Shown: positions 17,394 through 26,104, numbered from the stretch's first letter. The stretch is 64,000 bases of DNA from CAVYXK01 sp963708245 (GCA_963708245.1 OY970201.1:2728001-2792000), one strand, 5' to 3'. Notes: generated from the sequence alone by a model not told the origin. Translations and numbers: made by a program.

Positions 17394-17525
17394 ATGAGAG
17401 CCCTTTACTGGCCGCTCTTCGCTCTGCTGATCGCTGCCGCGATGCTGGCGCTCTGGCGGGCTCTGCCAGCGGGGAAGGTGGTCTGCGCCGTGCCCAGCCT
17501 GACAGTGACTTGCGGGAGCCCATAG
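17394..17525 (+). CDS. tiny membrane or secreted protein
   Basis: 43 residues from ATG 17394 (an ATG three codons earlier, at 17385, is an alternative). A hydrophobic N-terminal helix (LYWPLFALLIAAAMLALW) is followed by a short tail with two cysteines (VVCAVPSLTVTC). It is the first member of a run of tiny plus-strand genes ending at 18011. Function unknown; a coding assignment at this length is tentative. Confidence 0.35.
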   Translation: MRALYWPLFALLIAAAMLALWRALPAGKVVCAVPSLTVTCGSP

Positions 17526-17557
17526 GTGTTCACACAGCCGCCCACCCAGCGCAGGCC

Positions 17558-17749
17558 ATGCGGTCCGCCATGCTCGACATCCCCGAGATCGGCGGAGTCT
17601 TGCTGTTGCTGCTGATTCGGCCGGTCCTCTGGCCCCGTGTTCTGGGCCTGGTGGGCAAGTGGTGCTGGATACAGTGCAGGATCACCGTGAACTGTTCGCG
17701 GCTTGGCATGACGCGAGCCGAGGTTCGCTCCCGCCGGATAAACCGATGA
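17558..17749 (+). CDS. tiny single-pass membrane protein
   Basis: 63 residues. The short N-terminus MRSAMLDIPEIGG leads into a hydrophobic segment (VLLLLLIRPVLWPRVLGLV) and then a basic Cys-containing tail. Its TGA overlaps the ATG of the next frame. No family recognised. Confidence 0.35.
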   Translation: MRSAMLDIPEIGGVLLLLLIRPVLWPRVLGLVGKWCWIQCRITVNCSRLGMTRAEVRSRRINR

Positions 17750-17943
17750 TGATAGGGCACCTGACCATTGCATTCGACGACAAGCGCCCTTCCGCAACGT
17801 TCGTCTGGCCCGAGACCGGCGAAGCGATGAAGATGACCTATGTGGATACCGTCGATCACGTCATGCATCTCGTGACCCCGGATCAGCGACGGATCGTGCT
17901 GCCCTTGGTGAGACCGTTGAAGCAGCGCCGGGGGTGCAGATGA
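17746..17943 (+). CDS. hypothetical small beta-rich protein
   Basis: 65 residues, overlapping the previous frame by ATGA. The sequence reads like a small beta barrel or strand protein (IGHLTIAFDD, ATFVWPETGEAMKMTYVDT, HVMHLVTPDQRRIVLP). Its TGA again overlaps the start of the next frame by ATGA. Two successive ATGA overlaps argue for real, coupled translation. No family recognised. Confidence 0.45.
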   Translation: MMIGHLTIAFDDKRPSATFVWPETGEAMKMTYVDTVDHVMHLVTPDQRRIVLPLVRPLKQRRGCR

Positions 17944-18011
17944 AGTTCTACGAGCCGAGCCGTCGTAGAGTGCGGATCGAAGCGCCGAAGAGCATCAGAA
18001 TCGTTCGCTAG
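17940..18011 (+). CDS. 23-residue basic micro-protein (candidate)
   Basis: An ATGA overlap with the preceding frame starts a 23-codon frame, MKFYEPSRRRVRIEAPKS and a basic end, stopping at TAG 18009-18011. It faces a convergent gene whose stop shares the CTAG tetranucleotide at 18008-18011. The evidence is only the overlap pattern. Confidence 0.25.
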   Translation: MKFYEPSRRRVRIEAPKSIRIVR

Positions 18012-18205
18012 CGGCGCTGCTCCGTCGCCCGTCGCTTCATTTCCTGCCAGAGCCGATCCGCTGCATCTCCGGCATGGCGATGCTCGTCGGCCGTCATGGT
18101 CGGCTTGCTGGTGTCCGCGATGATCGACGCCGGCGCGGACTTCGGCTTGCGACTGATCCGGCGCGGCGAACGGGCGATGACGATATTCGGCTTGTCGGTC
18201 AGCAC
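18008..18205 (-). CDS. hypothetical small basic protein
   Basis: 65 residues: a Lys/Arg-rich N-terminal half (IVIARSPRRISRKPK) and a helical C-terminus (TADEHRHAGDAADRLWQEMKRRA). The C-terminal pattern recurs in short proteins of related genomes. A similar DAADRLW-type stretch occurs near 6400. Function unknown. It converges on the micro-gene run with overlapping stop codons. Confidence 0.45.
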   Translation of the reverse strand: MLTDKPNIVIARSPRRISRKPKSAPASIIADTSKPTMTADEHRHAGDAADRLWQEMKRRATEQRR

Positions 18206-18705
18206 GCCATCTAGATGGGCAGCAGCGGGTCGAACAGGGAGGGGCCAAGCGCCTTGGTCTCCAACGCCCGCACATGAGCCGATTGTGCCTGCCGGCCCAC
18301 AGATATACGGGCGTGTCCAACCGCGAACTGGCTACGCGGGCCGAGGCCCTAATCTCACCCTCCCTCGTGGGACTCCAGGAGCCAGTTCGTAGCGGGGGAG
18401 ACGCGCCCCCGCTGCCCACCTGGCTGGTTGATCGGGGCTAGCGCCCGTGCCCTCCTCCTGAACCACCTCCGCCTTCCCCGCCGTGGCCGCCGCGCCTTCG
18501 GCGCCTGCTGGTTGCTGCGACCGAGCCGTGCGGCACCAAGGTCACCCGCGTCGAGCTGAAAGATGTTCGCCCGCCGGTGGACCAGCATCTGATGTCGCTT
18601 GACAGGCGGGCGTGAAACGCCTCGTACCGCGGCTGGTCGTGCGAGGGAGCCCACGCAATTCGCACCGCCTTGCCGGCAGCTGGGCTACGAAAAAGGAGGA
18701 CGCCA
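18206..18705. other. intergenic, no gene supported
   Basis: About 500 bp upstream of the hydroxyacid dehydrogenase gene. The frames here have random, Arg-rich translations. It presumably contains the dehydrogenase promoter, but I cannot place one. Confidence 0.4.
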
Positions 18706-19683
18706 TTGAAGATCGTTTTCTATGGCCGGGATACGGAGGCTTTCGCGGACGGATTCCCTGGGTTGCTCAGCGAGCCGGCCGAAATCGCGGCGTTGCCCGA
18801 CGTCCTGGCCGGTACGACCGACCGCGGCGTCTTCGCGGCGGCGGACGTGATCGTTGCCAACCGCTTCTCTGCCTCGGTGCCGAGCCCTCGCGGGTTGAAG
18901 CTGCTGCACGTGCCGGCGGCGGGTTTCGACGCGATCGACATGAACGCGGTGCCGGCGGGTGCTGCCGTCTGCAACAGCTTCGGTCACGAGCAGGCGATAG
19001 CGGAATTTGTCTTGGCTGCGCTGCTCGCGCGCGCAGTCCCGTTGGCTGACGCCGACGCGCGCCTGCGTCGGGGCGACTGGGCATACTGGGCCGGCGCTCC
19101 CGAACGGGCGCACGCCGAGCTTTCGGAAATGACGCTTGGCTTGTTCGGGTTTGGTCATATCGGCAGGACGATCGCTGGGCGCGCCAAGGCATTCGACATG
19201 ACGGTCGTGGTCGCGAACCGTTCCGCCGTGCCTGCCTCGCCGCTCGTGGATGGTACCTTCGCCCTTGGCGATGCGGCCTTCTGGTCCGCGGCGGATGCGA
19301 TCGTGGTGTCGCTACCTCTTACCAAGAGTACGCGGGGCATTGTCGGGAAGGCCGAATTTGCCGCCATGCGGCCGGATGCCGTGATTCTGAATGTCGGTCG
19401 TGGACCCGTCATCGACGAGCAGGCACTTTATGATGCTCTGAGGAGCGGGCAGATCGGCGGCGCGGTCATCGACACTTGGTACCGCTACCCGACGGGGGAC
19501 GAGCCGAGCGTCCTGCCGGCATCGCTGCCGTTTCACGAGTTGCAAAACCTAGTGATGACGCCGCACATGTCCGGGTGGACCAGGGGAACGATCCGGCGAC
19601 GGAGCGCGCTGATAGCCAGGAATGTCAATCACCTGGCGGCCGGCGAGCCGCTTGAAAATGTCGTCCGCCCAGCGCTGGGCTGA
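18706..19683 (+). CDS. D-isomer-specific 2-hydroxyacid dehydrogenase
   Basis: 325 residues. I place the start at TTG 18706 because AAGGAGG lies 6 bp upstream, and the family N-terminus (KIVFYGRDTEAF) begins there. The NAD-binding motif is GLFGFGHIGRTIAG. Catalytic residues follow in family order: an Arg in NVGRGPVIDE, the acidic residue in the VIDTWYRYP region, and His in MTPHMSGWT. The enzyme reduces 2-oxoacids or oxidises D-2-hydroxyacids with NAD(P). It converges with the idonate dehydrogenase gene and borders the sugar-acid cluster, so a role in sugar-acid metabolism is likely. Confidence 0.85.
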   Translation: MKIVFYGRDTEAFADGFPGLLSEPAEIAALPDVLAGTTDRGVFAAADVIVANRFSASVPSPRGLKLLHVPAAGFDAIDMNAVPAGAAVCNSFGHEQAIAEFVLAALLARAVPLADADARLRRGDWAYWAGAPERAHAELSEMTLGLFGFGHIGRTIAGRAKAFDMTVVVANRSAVPASPLVDGTFALGDAAFWSAADAIVVSLPLTKSTRGIVGKAEFAAMRPDAVILNVGRGPVIDEQALYDALRSGQIGGAVIDTWYRYPTGDEPSVLPASLPFHELQNLVMTPHMSGWTRGTIRRRSALIARNVNHLAAGEPLENVVRPALG

Positions 19684-19789
19684 GAATTCCGCGAGGACCG
19701 GCGCGGCAAGCCGAGTTGCTGCGCGTGACGCGAGCCATGCCGGAATGCACCGATGCCAGCACGGCCCCGCATCGTTGAGACGGGCCCCG

Positions 19790-20824
19790 TCAGAGAGCCA
19801 GTTGCACCTTCATCGAGCGCGAGCGGTCCGCCGCCAAGTCGAACGCACGTACCGCATCTGCGAGCGGAACGACCTCGGTCAGCAGCGCCATCACATCAAC
19901 CGCACGCGTCGAAAGGAGGAAGACCGCCCAGGCAAATTCCTCGTGGAATCGGAAGGTACCGCGCAGAGTGATTTCCTTGGCAACCAAGACATTGAGGGGA
20001 ATTGCAGCCTCGCCGCTGGCAATGCCGACCTGAACAATCGTCCCGCCTGGTCGGACCGCCTGCAATGCGCCGGCCAGGGCGGCCCCCGCACCTGATGCCT
20101 CAAACGCCACGTCGAAGCATCCCTTGTCGGCGGCGAACGGAACGAGCGCCTGCGGGTCGGCCGCGACGTTGAGCGCCAAATCGGCACCGACGCGCTTGGC
20201 CGCGGCTAACGGTGCATCGGCCAGATCGGTGACGGCAATCTGTCGTGCGCCGGCATGACGGGCCACCAGAACGCACAGGGCCCCGATCGGGCCCGTGCCT
20301 GTGACCAGCACGCGCCTGCCGTGCAGCGATCCAGCCTGGCGGGCGGCGTGCAGGCAGACCGATAACGGCTCGGCAAACACGGCCTGTTCCAGCGGCAGGT
20401 CGGCGGGCACGGGGACAGCCTGTGCCGCCGGACAGACAAGGAACTCGCGGAATCCACCCTGCACATGCGGCATCCGCATTGCGCTGCCGTAGAAGCGCAT
20501 ATCCAGGCAGTGGTTCGCCTTGCCTTCCTGGCAGAAGCGACATTGTCCACAAGCCCGGCTTGGATTGACGACAACGCGCTCGCCGACACTGAGGTTCGTA
20601 ACGCCGGCTCCGGTTTCGAGCACCTCGCCGGCCATCTCGTGGCCCAGGATCATGGGCTCCCGCACTCTCACCGTGCCGAAGCCGCCGTGCAAGTAGTAGT
20701 GCAGATCGGAGCCGCAGATGCCCCCCGCCCGGATGCGAACCATCACCTCGCCCGGACCGACAGCAGGGCACTCGACCTCGTCAATGCGTAAGTCGCGCGG
20801 CGCGTGGACGACAACAGCTTTCAT
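19790..20824 (-). CDS. idnD: zinc-dependent alcohol dehydrogenase, L-idonate 5-dehydrogenase type
   Basis: 344 residues, typical length for medium-chain dehydrogenases. Catalytic zinc ligands: C37 (GGICGSD) and H62-E63 (LGHEMAGE). The structural zinc loop has C92, C95, C98 and C106 (CGQCRFC...C). The NAD(P)-binding motif is VTGTGPIGALCV. The pattern GGICGSDLHYYLHGG is typical of L-idonate 5-dehydrogenases, and the nearby gluconate 5-dehydrogenase-like SDR supports an idonate or related pathway. It is separated from the rest of the cluster by a decayed GntR gene. Confidence 0.8.
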   Translation of the reverse strand: MKAVVVHAPRDLRIDEVECPAVGPGEVMVRIRAGGICGSDLHYYLHGGFGTVRVREPMILGHEMAGEVLETGAGVTNLSVGERVVVNPSRACGQCRFCQEGKANHCLDMRFYGSAMRMPHVQGGFREFLVCPAAQAVPVPADLPLEQAVFAEPLSVCLHAARQAGSLHGRRVLVTGTGPIGALCVLVARHAGARQIAVTDLADAPLAAAKRVGADLALNVAADPQALVPFAADKGCFDVAFEASGAGAALAGALQAVRPGGTIVQVGIASGEAAIPLNVLVAKEITLRGTFRFHEEFAWAVFLLSTRAVDVMALLTEVVPLADAVRAFDLAADRSRSMKVQLAL

Positions 20825-20982
20825 CGGCTCGCTCCAAGGTTCGTTGGGAAGTTCAATCCTGGCGGCCCGCTGTCTGGCACGGGCAAGGCGGCGGATGGTT
20901 CACCCGCATGTATCAGCCGCGGCCCAGTTCCTTCCCGTGGCTCCGACACCTGGCGCTGAGGACGCATCGAAGCGGGGCTTCT

Positions 20983-21300
20983 ATGACTGACAGATTGAAA
21001 CGTCAGTCGCGTCCGGAGGTTGCCAAGCCCGGCCCTGCCGTATCCGGGCGAGCACGGCGGCGGAACGGACTGAACCACTCCGACCTCGCCTACGAAAAGT
21101 GCGAGGAGCTGAATGAAGGTCTCGGCCGGACGATCGCAGGCCATCTCGCGATGCAGGCCCGCCATCGCCAACCGTGACCCCGAGGCTGTCGTCGCTGCCG
21201 AGCAGTTGTCGGGCTCGTGCACAGCATGTTCGACGCTTTGAAGCGCAGCGTCGATCCTGCGCTGCTCGAGTGCAGCCTGGACATCCAGGCAGCAAGTTGA
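20983..21300 (+). pseudogene. GntR-family regulator remnant, paralogue of 24920-25696
   Basis: The start (MTDRLKRQ...LAYEKCEELN) aligns with the N-terminus of the intact GntR gene (MTRKSRKV...LAYDRLEEMI). The end (HSMFDALKRSVDPALLECSLDIQAAS, reached after a one-base deletion near 21220) aligns with its C-terminus (DSMFDVLGRGIDPTLFDCNLEMLEAS). Most of the DNA-binding and effector domains are deleted. The relic sits between idnD and the transporter, which suggests that this cluster once carried two related regulators or arose by a partial duplication. Confidence 0.75.
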
Positions 21301-21321
21301 GCCTGGCGGCGGCCAGCACCG

Positions 21322-22698
21322 TCAATCTTGCTCGTATCCGTACACCTCCGGCAGGACGAAGATCGCGGCCAAGAGCCCGATCAACGGAAAAACGACGACG
21401 AGCAAGGTCGCATTGGCGTGCCCGATGCTGGCGAAAAGCGACGGGAACAGGAAGATTCCGAGGAATGTCGGCAGCTTGACGAACATATAGGCGAAGCCGC
21501 TGGCGGTGCCGCGGTATTGCGGCTTGGCAACCAGGGACGGAATGGTCATGCAGTTCGACGCGTCCCAGTAGTGACCCCACAGCATCACGGCCGCGGCGAA
21601 AGGCAGCAGGAATGTCTGCCCCGAGTAGAGGGCACCGGCGGCGACAAGGAGCGCGACCAGCACGATGCCAAAGCCCGCTATACCGATGCCCCGATGGCCG
21701 ATCCTCGGCGTGATCATCGGCCCGACCCAACCCGAGATGGCAGCAATGATATAGAGTGCCATCGTGACGAGCGTGGTTCCCAGGATGGAAGACACGCCGA
21801 CCATCACGAAGAGGACGGGGATGTAGAAGGCGAAAGTCGAAAACTCGCCGCTTTGCGCAAAGCAGGCGATCCAGCCATAGAGCGTGGCGCGCCAGCGGAT
21901 CGGGTCCTTGCGGGTGTCGGCAAGAAACTCGGTGGGATGCGGGTGCGGCACGACAATGTCCTTATTTGGCAACATGTCGAGCGAATCGCCGAACAGATCC
22001 CTCGCCACCCGCTTGGCCGCCTGGAAGCGCCCGCGACGGATCAGCCAGACGGCCGTCTCGGGCAGATCGTGACGCATCACCAGGATGATGAAGGCCGGGA
22101 CCGCGCCCAGGCCCAGCGTGACGCGCCAGATAAGCTCGTGCGGCATTTGCGAGAGAATGAAGATGGTGACGACGGCGAGGGTCAGCACCTGGCCGACCGC
22201 GAACATGAATTGCCAGCGATTACCCATGACTTCACGATCGCCCTTCCGCATGGATTCCATGATGTAGGTGTAGCCGTTGGAAATATCGCTCCCGAGCGGC
22301 ATGCCCAGAATGAGGCGGACGATCACCAGCCAAACGACGTTCGGCACGAACGCCTGCGCCAGGGCGAAGATGATGAACATGATCATGGTCGAGAGGAACA
22401 TCACGCGCCGGCCGATCTTGTCGGCCAGCCAGCCGCCGAGTAGCGCGCCAACCACGGCACCGCCCTGCGTGGCCGCCGCCGCCAGACCCAGCAACAGCGG
22501 TCCAGGATGGAATTGCTGGTTGATGAAAATCAGGACGAAGGCGATCGAGTAGAGGTCCCACGCCTCCACCAGGATCGACGCCATCATCAGCCAACCGATG
22601 CGGCTCCCCTTGGGACTATATTTCGTGACGAGATGCCGGACGGCGTCGTCCATCGCGGTCTGGTTCGAGATTGCTATCGACAAGTGCGTCACTCCCAT
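21322..22698 (-). CDS. MFS transporter of the sugar / metabolite:H+ symporter type
   Basis: 458 residues with about 12 hydrophobic segments. The loop between helices 2 and 3 has GGWLADKIGRRVMF, the MFS signature GxxxDxxGRR. A central basic loop (about 215-270: RRGRFQAAKRVARDLFG) separates the two halves. It is the third gene of a minus-strand operon with the enolase-family dehydratase and the SDR, so it most likely imports the sugar acid they degrade. The start at ATG 22698 has only a weak ribosome site; MDDAVRH at 22653 is an alternative. Confidence 0.8.
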   Translation of the reverse strand: MGVTHLSIAISNQTAMDDAVRHLVTKYSPKGSRIGWLMMASILVEAWDLYSIAFVLIFINQQFHPGPLLLGLAAAATQGGAVVGALLGGWLADKIGRRVMFLSTMIMFIIFALAQAFVPNVVWLVIVRLILGMPLGSDISNGYTYIMESMRKGDREVMGNRWQFMFAVGQVLTLAVVTIFILSQMPHELIWRVTLGLGAVPAFIILVMRHDLPETAVWLIRRGRFQAAKRVARDLFGDSLDMLPNKDIVVPHPHPTEFLADTRKDPIRWRATLYGWIACFAQSGEFSTFAFYIPVLFVMVGVSSILGTTLVTMALYIIAAISGWVGPMITPRIGHRGIGIAGFGIVLVALLVAAGALYSGQTFLLPFAAAVMLWGHYWDASNCMTIPSLVAKPQYRGTASGFAYMFVKLPTFLGIFLFPSLFASIGHANATLLVVVFPLIGLLAAIFVLPEVYGYEQD

Positions 22699-22786
22699 TC
22701 GTTCTCGTCGTCTTGCCCATGCGTCCTGCGGACGCTCGAAGCCGGTGATCAGTCCCGCCGACCTCGTCGACCGTGAGCGCGCGGCT

Positions 22787-23551
22787 TCACAGCACCGCTA
22801 TCATGCCGCCGTCGACGTAGATGAGCTGGCCGTTGACGTAGTCGGATGCTGCGGATGCGAGGAACACGGCGGTGCCAATCAGTTCCTCCGGCTTGCCCCA
22901 GCGGCGCGCGGGCGTGCGGCCGATCACCCAGGCGTTGAACGACGGATCGTCCACCAGCGCCCGGTTCATCTCGGTCAGCATATAGCCGGGGCCGATCGCG
23001 TTGGCCTGGATGCCGTGCGCGGCCCATTCGGCGGTCATGGCGCGGGTCAGCATCCTGATACCACCCTTTGCCACGGTGTACGGCGCAACAGTGGCGCGCG
23101 CGGCATCGCTGGTCAGCGAGCCGATATTGATGATCTTGCCGTGCCCACGCGGGATCATGCGTTTCGCCGCCTCCCGGCCGATGACGAAGGCGCTGGTCAG
23201 GTTTGTCTCAATCACGCGACGCCAGTCCGCAGTTGCCAACTCCACCATCGGGCGGCGGAGCTGTATTCCGGCGTTGTTCACCAGGATGTCTATGGCGACG
23301 TCCTGCGCATCCAGATTGGTAAACGCGGTGAGGATCTCTGCCTCGTTGGTGACGTCGAAGCGTGCCTCGTGAACAGTGTGCCCGGCCGCGCGCAATTCCG
23401 ACGTCGCGGAAGCGAGCCGCCCGGCATCGGCGCCGTTCAGCACCACTGCGGCGCCGGCCTCGGCCAGTCCCGTTGCGATGGCGCGGCCCAGCCCGCGCGA
23501 TGATCCGGTGACCAGCGCCGTACGCCCGGCCAGGTTGAATAGTTTGGCGAT
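22787..23551 (-). CDS. SDR oxidoreductase, gluconate 5-dehydrogenase type, with ATC start
   Basis: Rossmann motif TGSSRGLG, NNAG (ILVNNAGIQ), and catalytic S-Y-K in GSLTSDAARATVAPYTVAKGG; 254 residues. The pattern LAGRTALVTGSSRGLG and the C-terminus are those of gluconate 5-dehydrogenase (IdnO/Gno)-like SDRs. There is no ATG, GTG or TTG in frame upstream of the NAD-binding motif. The family N-terminus M-A-K-L-F is encoded here as ATC GCC AAA CTA TTC, beginning 4 bp after the stop of the upstream gene with AGG nearby. Translation probably starts at ATC 23551; otherwise a GTG at 23446 would remove the cofactor site. It acts with the dehydratase and the transporter. Confidence 0.8.
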   Translation of the reverse strand: MAKLFNLAGRTALVTGSSRGLGRAIATGLAEAGAAVVLNGADAGRLASATSELRAAGHTVHEARFDVTNEAEILTAFTNLDAQDVAIDILVNNAGIQLRRPMVELATADWRRVIETNLTSAFVIGREAAKRMIPRGHGKIINIGSLTSDAARATVAPYTVAKGGIRMLTRAMTAEWAAHGIQANAIGPGYMLTEMNRALVDDPSFNAWVIGRTPARRWGKPEELIGTAVFLASAASDYVNGQLIYVDGGMIAVL

Positions 23552-23555
23552 GCGC

Positions 23556-24755
23556 CTAAGCCTGCGACCGTCGTACGGTCAGGTCGGAACGTTCGAACAC
23601 CGCCGGCAAGAGTTCGGTGCCCAGGCCCGGGCCTTCCATCGGCAGTACGTAGCCGTCCTGGATTACCGGCATGGTGGTGACAAGTTCTTTGTACCAGCCG
23701 GTGTAAAAGGCGCGCACGCTCTCCTGGATCAGCGTGTTGGGCTGGCTGAGCGAGGCGTGGATGCCGGCAATGAAACCGACCGGGCCAACGCAGTCATGCG
23801 GCGCGAAGGGACGGTGATAGGTGTCGGCCATCGCCGCGATCTTGCGGCCCTCGGTAAGGCCGCCGGTCCAGCAGAGATCCGCCATCACGACATGCATGGC
23901 GTCGCGATCCAGCATGTCCTTATATGGAAAGCGCGAGCCGAGTGTTTCGCTGGCGCAGACCCAGACGCTGGTGGAACGAGCATATTCCGCCAGTGCCTGC
24001 GGCGAATTCATGCGGATCGGGTCCTCGAACCAGGTCGGGCTGTACGGTTCGAGCGCCTGCGCGATCTTCTTGGCGCTGGGCAGGTTCCACAACGAGTGGA
24101 ATTCGACCATGATCTCTATCTTGTCGCCGACCGCGCGGCGGATTTTCTCGAACGGCTCGATCGCCGTCTTCAACTGCGCCGCCGCGATGAACATACCGTC
24201 GTTCTCCATCGCCGCCGGATCGAACGGCCATATCTTCATGGCGGTGATGCCGGATTCCAGCAGGCTTTCCGCCACTGCGTCGGCGCGGGTCATGAACCCA
24301 TTCAGGTCCTCGTAGGGGCCTGCGTCGGCGGAGAAGTTCCAGGTGGAGACCGGCTTGATGTTGGTGGAGCGCACATAGCCATAGCCGGCGCAGGTGTTGT
24401 AGATGCGCTGCTTCGGCCGGCAGAGCCCGCCCAGCATCTGGTGGACGGGCTGGTTGCACACTTTGCCGAATATGTCCCACAGCGCGATATCGACCGCCGA
24501 GGCCGCCCGATACTCGGCGCCGGTGCTGGCCTGCGCTAGCGGCAGGTTTAGCATCTCGCGGTGGATGGCTTCGATTTGCAGCGGGTCACGGCCGAGCAGG
24601 CGTCCTGCTAGCGTATCGTGGATATGCGCCTCGACGGCGCCGGCGCCATAGAAGGTCTCGCCCAGGCCGATCACGCCGGCATCCGTGTGGACGCGGACCC
24701 AGATGACGTTGGCGAACTCGGCCGCCCGCAATGTCTCGACGCAGACGATCTTCAC
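23556..24755 (-). CDS. enolase-superfamily sugar-acid dehydratase (mandelate racemase/muconate lactonizing type)
   Basis: 399 residues, the usual length. The N-terminal capping domain is followed by a TIM barrel. Visible active-site features are MKIWPFDP (Lys region), three metal ligand positions in IMVEFHSLWN, WFEDPIRM and VCASETLGSR, then VVMADLCWTGGLTEGRKI and a late APHDCVGPVG (His-Asp). This matches acid-sugar dehydratases of the mandelate racemase branch; the exact substrate cannot be named. It is the first gene of the minus-strand operon (dehydratase, SDR, MFS) and is divergent from the GntR regulator. Confidence 0.82.
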   Translation of the reverse strand: MKIVCVETLRAAEFANVIWVRVHTDAGVIGLGETFYGAGAVEAHIHDTLAGRLLGRDPLQIEAIHREMLNLPLAQASTGAEYRAASAVDIALWDIFGKVCNQPVHQMLGGLCRPKQRIYNTCAGYGYVRSTNIKPVSTWNFSADAGPYEDLNGFMTRADAVAESLLESGITAMKIWPFDPAAMENDGMFIAAAQLKTAIEPFEKIRRAVGDKIEIMVEFHSLWNLPSAKKIAQALEPYSPTWFEDPIRMNSPQALAEYARSTSVWVCASETLGSRFPYKDMLDRDAMHVVMADLCWTGGLTEGRKIAAMADTYHRPFAPHDCVGPVGFIAGIHASLSQPNTLIQESVRAFYTGWYKELVTTMPVIQDGYVLPMEGPGLGTELLPAVFERSDLTVRRSQA

Positions 24756-24836
24756 TGGGGTTTCCTCCGATCGCTTGGGCGGCCCTTCCCGTTCCCCCCG
24801 GGTGCCTGCGCCGCCGCGCGGGCCTATAGCCCAGCG

Positions 24837-24850
24837 TGTGAAATATCACA
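24837..24850. promoter_or_regulatory. candidate GntR operator, TGTGA-N4-TCACA
   Basis: A perfect inverted repeat TGTGA-AATA-TCACA in the 164-bp divergent intergenic region between the dehydratase operon (start 24755) and the GntR gene (start 24920). Position and symmetry fit a FadR/GntR-type operator able to control both directions. Confidence 0.5.
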
Positions 24851-24919
24851 ACATATTTTTCTTCCAGCCGGCGGATTTTTCACGTAGGCTCGCTGCCGCA
24901 ACCAACCGGCGCGAACAAG

Positions 24920-25696
24920 ATGACGAGGAAATCCAGGAAAGTGCGGCCCCTTGGCGCCGCTTCAGGGCGTCCGCGGCCGGGGAGCCCCCCCGCCCGCAGC
25001 AATGGCAGGAACCTGGCGGCGCTCGCCTATGACCGGTTGGAGGAGATGATCGTCACCTGCGGCCTGCCCCCCGGTCTGTTCCTTTCGATCCAGGACCTGC
25101 AGGAGAAGACCGGGTTTGGCCGGACGCCGATCCACCAGGCGGTCAGCCGGCTTGCGGCGGACACGATCATCGTCATCCGCCCGCGTCACGGGCTACAGAT
25201 TGCGCCGGTCGATCTGGTGCGGGAGCGCACCCTGCTGCAACTGCGGCGTGAGATGGAGCGCTTCGTGGTGCGGCTGGCGAGCGAGCGGGCCGGGGCATCG
25301 CATCGCAACCAGATGCTGCACCTCGGCCGGATGCTGAGTGAGCGGGCCGGCAGCATGACGATCGATGAGTTCAACCGGTTAGACCGGCGCATCGACCAGA
25401 TTTTCGTCGCCGCGGCGGGCGAGGCATTCCTAGAACACACGCTGAGGCCGCTACACACGATCTTTCGCCGGATCGGCTGGATCTACCATAGCCGAGTGCG
25501 CCCACAGGAAGGGCTGGCCAGGACGCTAGGTTGTCATTCAGCGATTCTCGATGCCGTCCTGGCCCGCCAGGTTGAGGCGGCGGTGGCGGCGTCCGACCGA
25601 CTGATCGCCTTCAGCGACAGCATGTTCGACGTGCTGGGTCGCGGCATCGATCCTACTCTGTTTGACTGCAATCTGGAGATGCTGGAGGCCAGCTGA
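24920..25696 (+). CDS. GntR-family transcriptional regulator (FCD effector domain)
   Basis: 258 residues. After a basic, disordered N-terminus (about 35 residues) comes the winged helix (YDRLEEMIVTCGLPPG, DLQEKTGFGRTPIHQAVSRLA). A C-terminal all-helical FCD domain follows, with typical Asp/His metal ligands (NRLDRRIDQIF, TLGCHSAILDAV). It is divergently transcribed from the sugar-acid operon and most likely represses it in the absence of a sugar-acid effector. A degraded paralogue lies at 20983-21300. Confidence 0.85.
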   Translation: MTRKSRKVRPLGAASGRPRPGSPPARSNGRNLAALAYDRLEEMIVTCGLPPGLFLSIQDLQEKTGFGRTPIHQAVSRLAADTIIVIRPRHGLQIAPVDLVRERTLLQLRREMERFVVRLASERAGASHRNQMLHLGRMLSERAGSMTIDEFNRLDRRIDQIFVAAAGEAFLEHTLRPLHTIFRRIGWIYHSRVRPQEGLARTLGCHSAILDAVLARQVEAAVAASDRLIAFSDSMFDVLGRGIDPTLFDCNLEMLEAS

Positions 25697-25700
25697 CCAG

Positions 25701-26072
25701 ATGGCGGTCGAAGCCGCGAACGGCAAGCAACCCTACGCCATCGCTCGCCAGGATGGGCAACCGATGGCTTCCGCAGGCTTATGGGAAGGTTTCCGGTGAC
25801 CGGACGGCAACGTGACGCGCAGCTTCGCCATCAGCACCACGGCCGCCAACGCCGAGATGGCGGAGCTACACGACCGCATGCCCGTGATCCTTGAGCCCGC
25901 GGACTGGCTGGTGTGGCTTGGCGAGCAGCCGGGCGATCCTGGATCCCTGCTCCGGCCGGCGCTGGCTGGCACGCTGCGGGTCTGGCCGGTTGACCGACGG
26001 GTGAACACCCCGCGGAATAACGGGCGTGAGCTGTTGAAGGCGATCGACTTGGCCGGACAAGCCGCGCCTTGA
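25701..26072 (+). pseudogene. SRAP (YedK/HMCES-like) gene remnant
   Basis: C-terminal two thirds of a SOS-response-associated peptidase: GKQPYAIARQDGQPMASAGLWE, then FAISTTAANAEMAELHDRMP, then RRVNTPRNNG. A TGA interrupts the frame at about 25797 between the two blocks, and the N-terminus with the catalytic Cys2 is missing. It follows the GntR gene by 4 bp, so the deletion boundary lies there. Confidence 0.75.
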
Positions 26073-26104
26073 GCCCCACCGCAAAGCGCAGGTGATGCGC
26101 TTCC

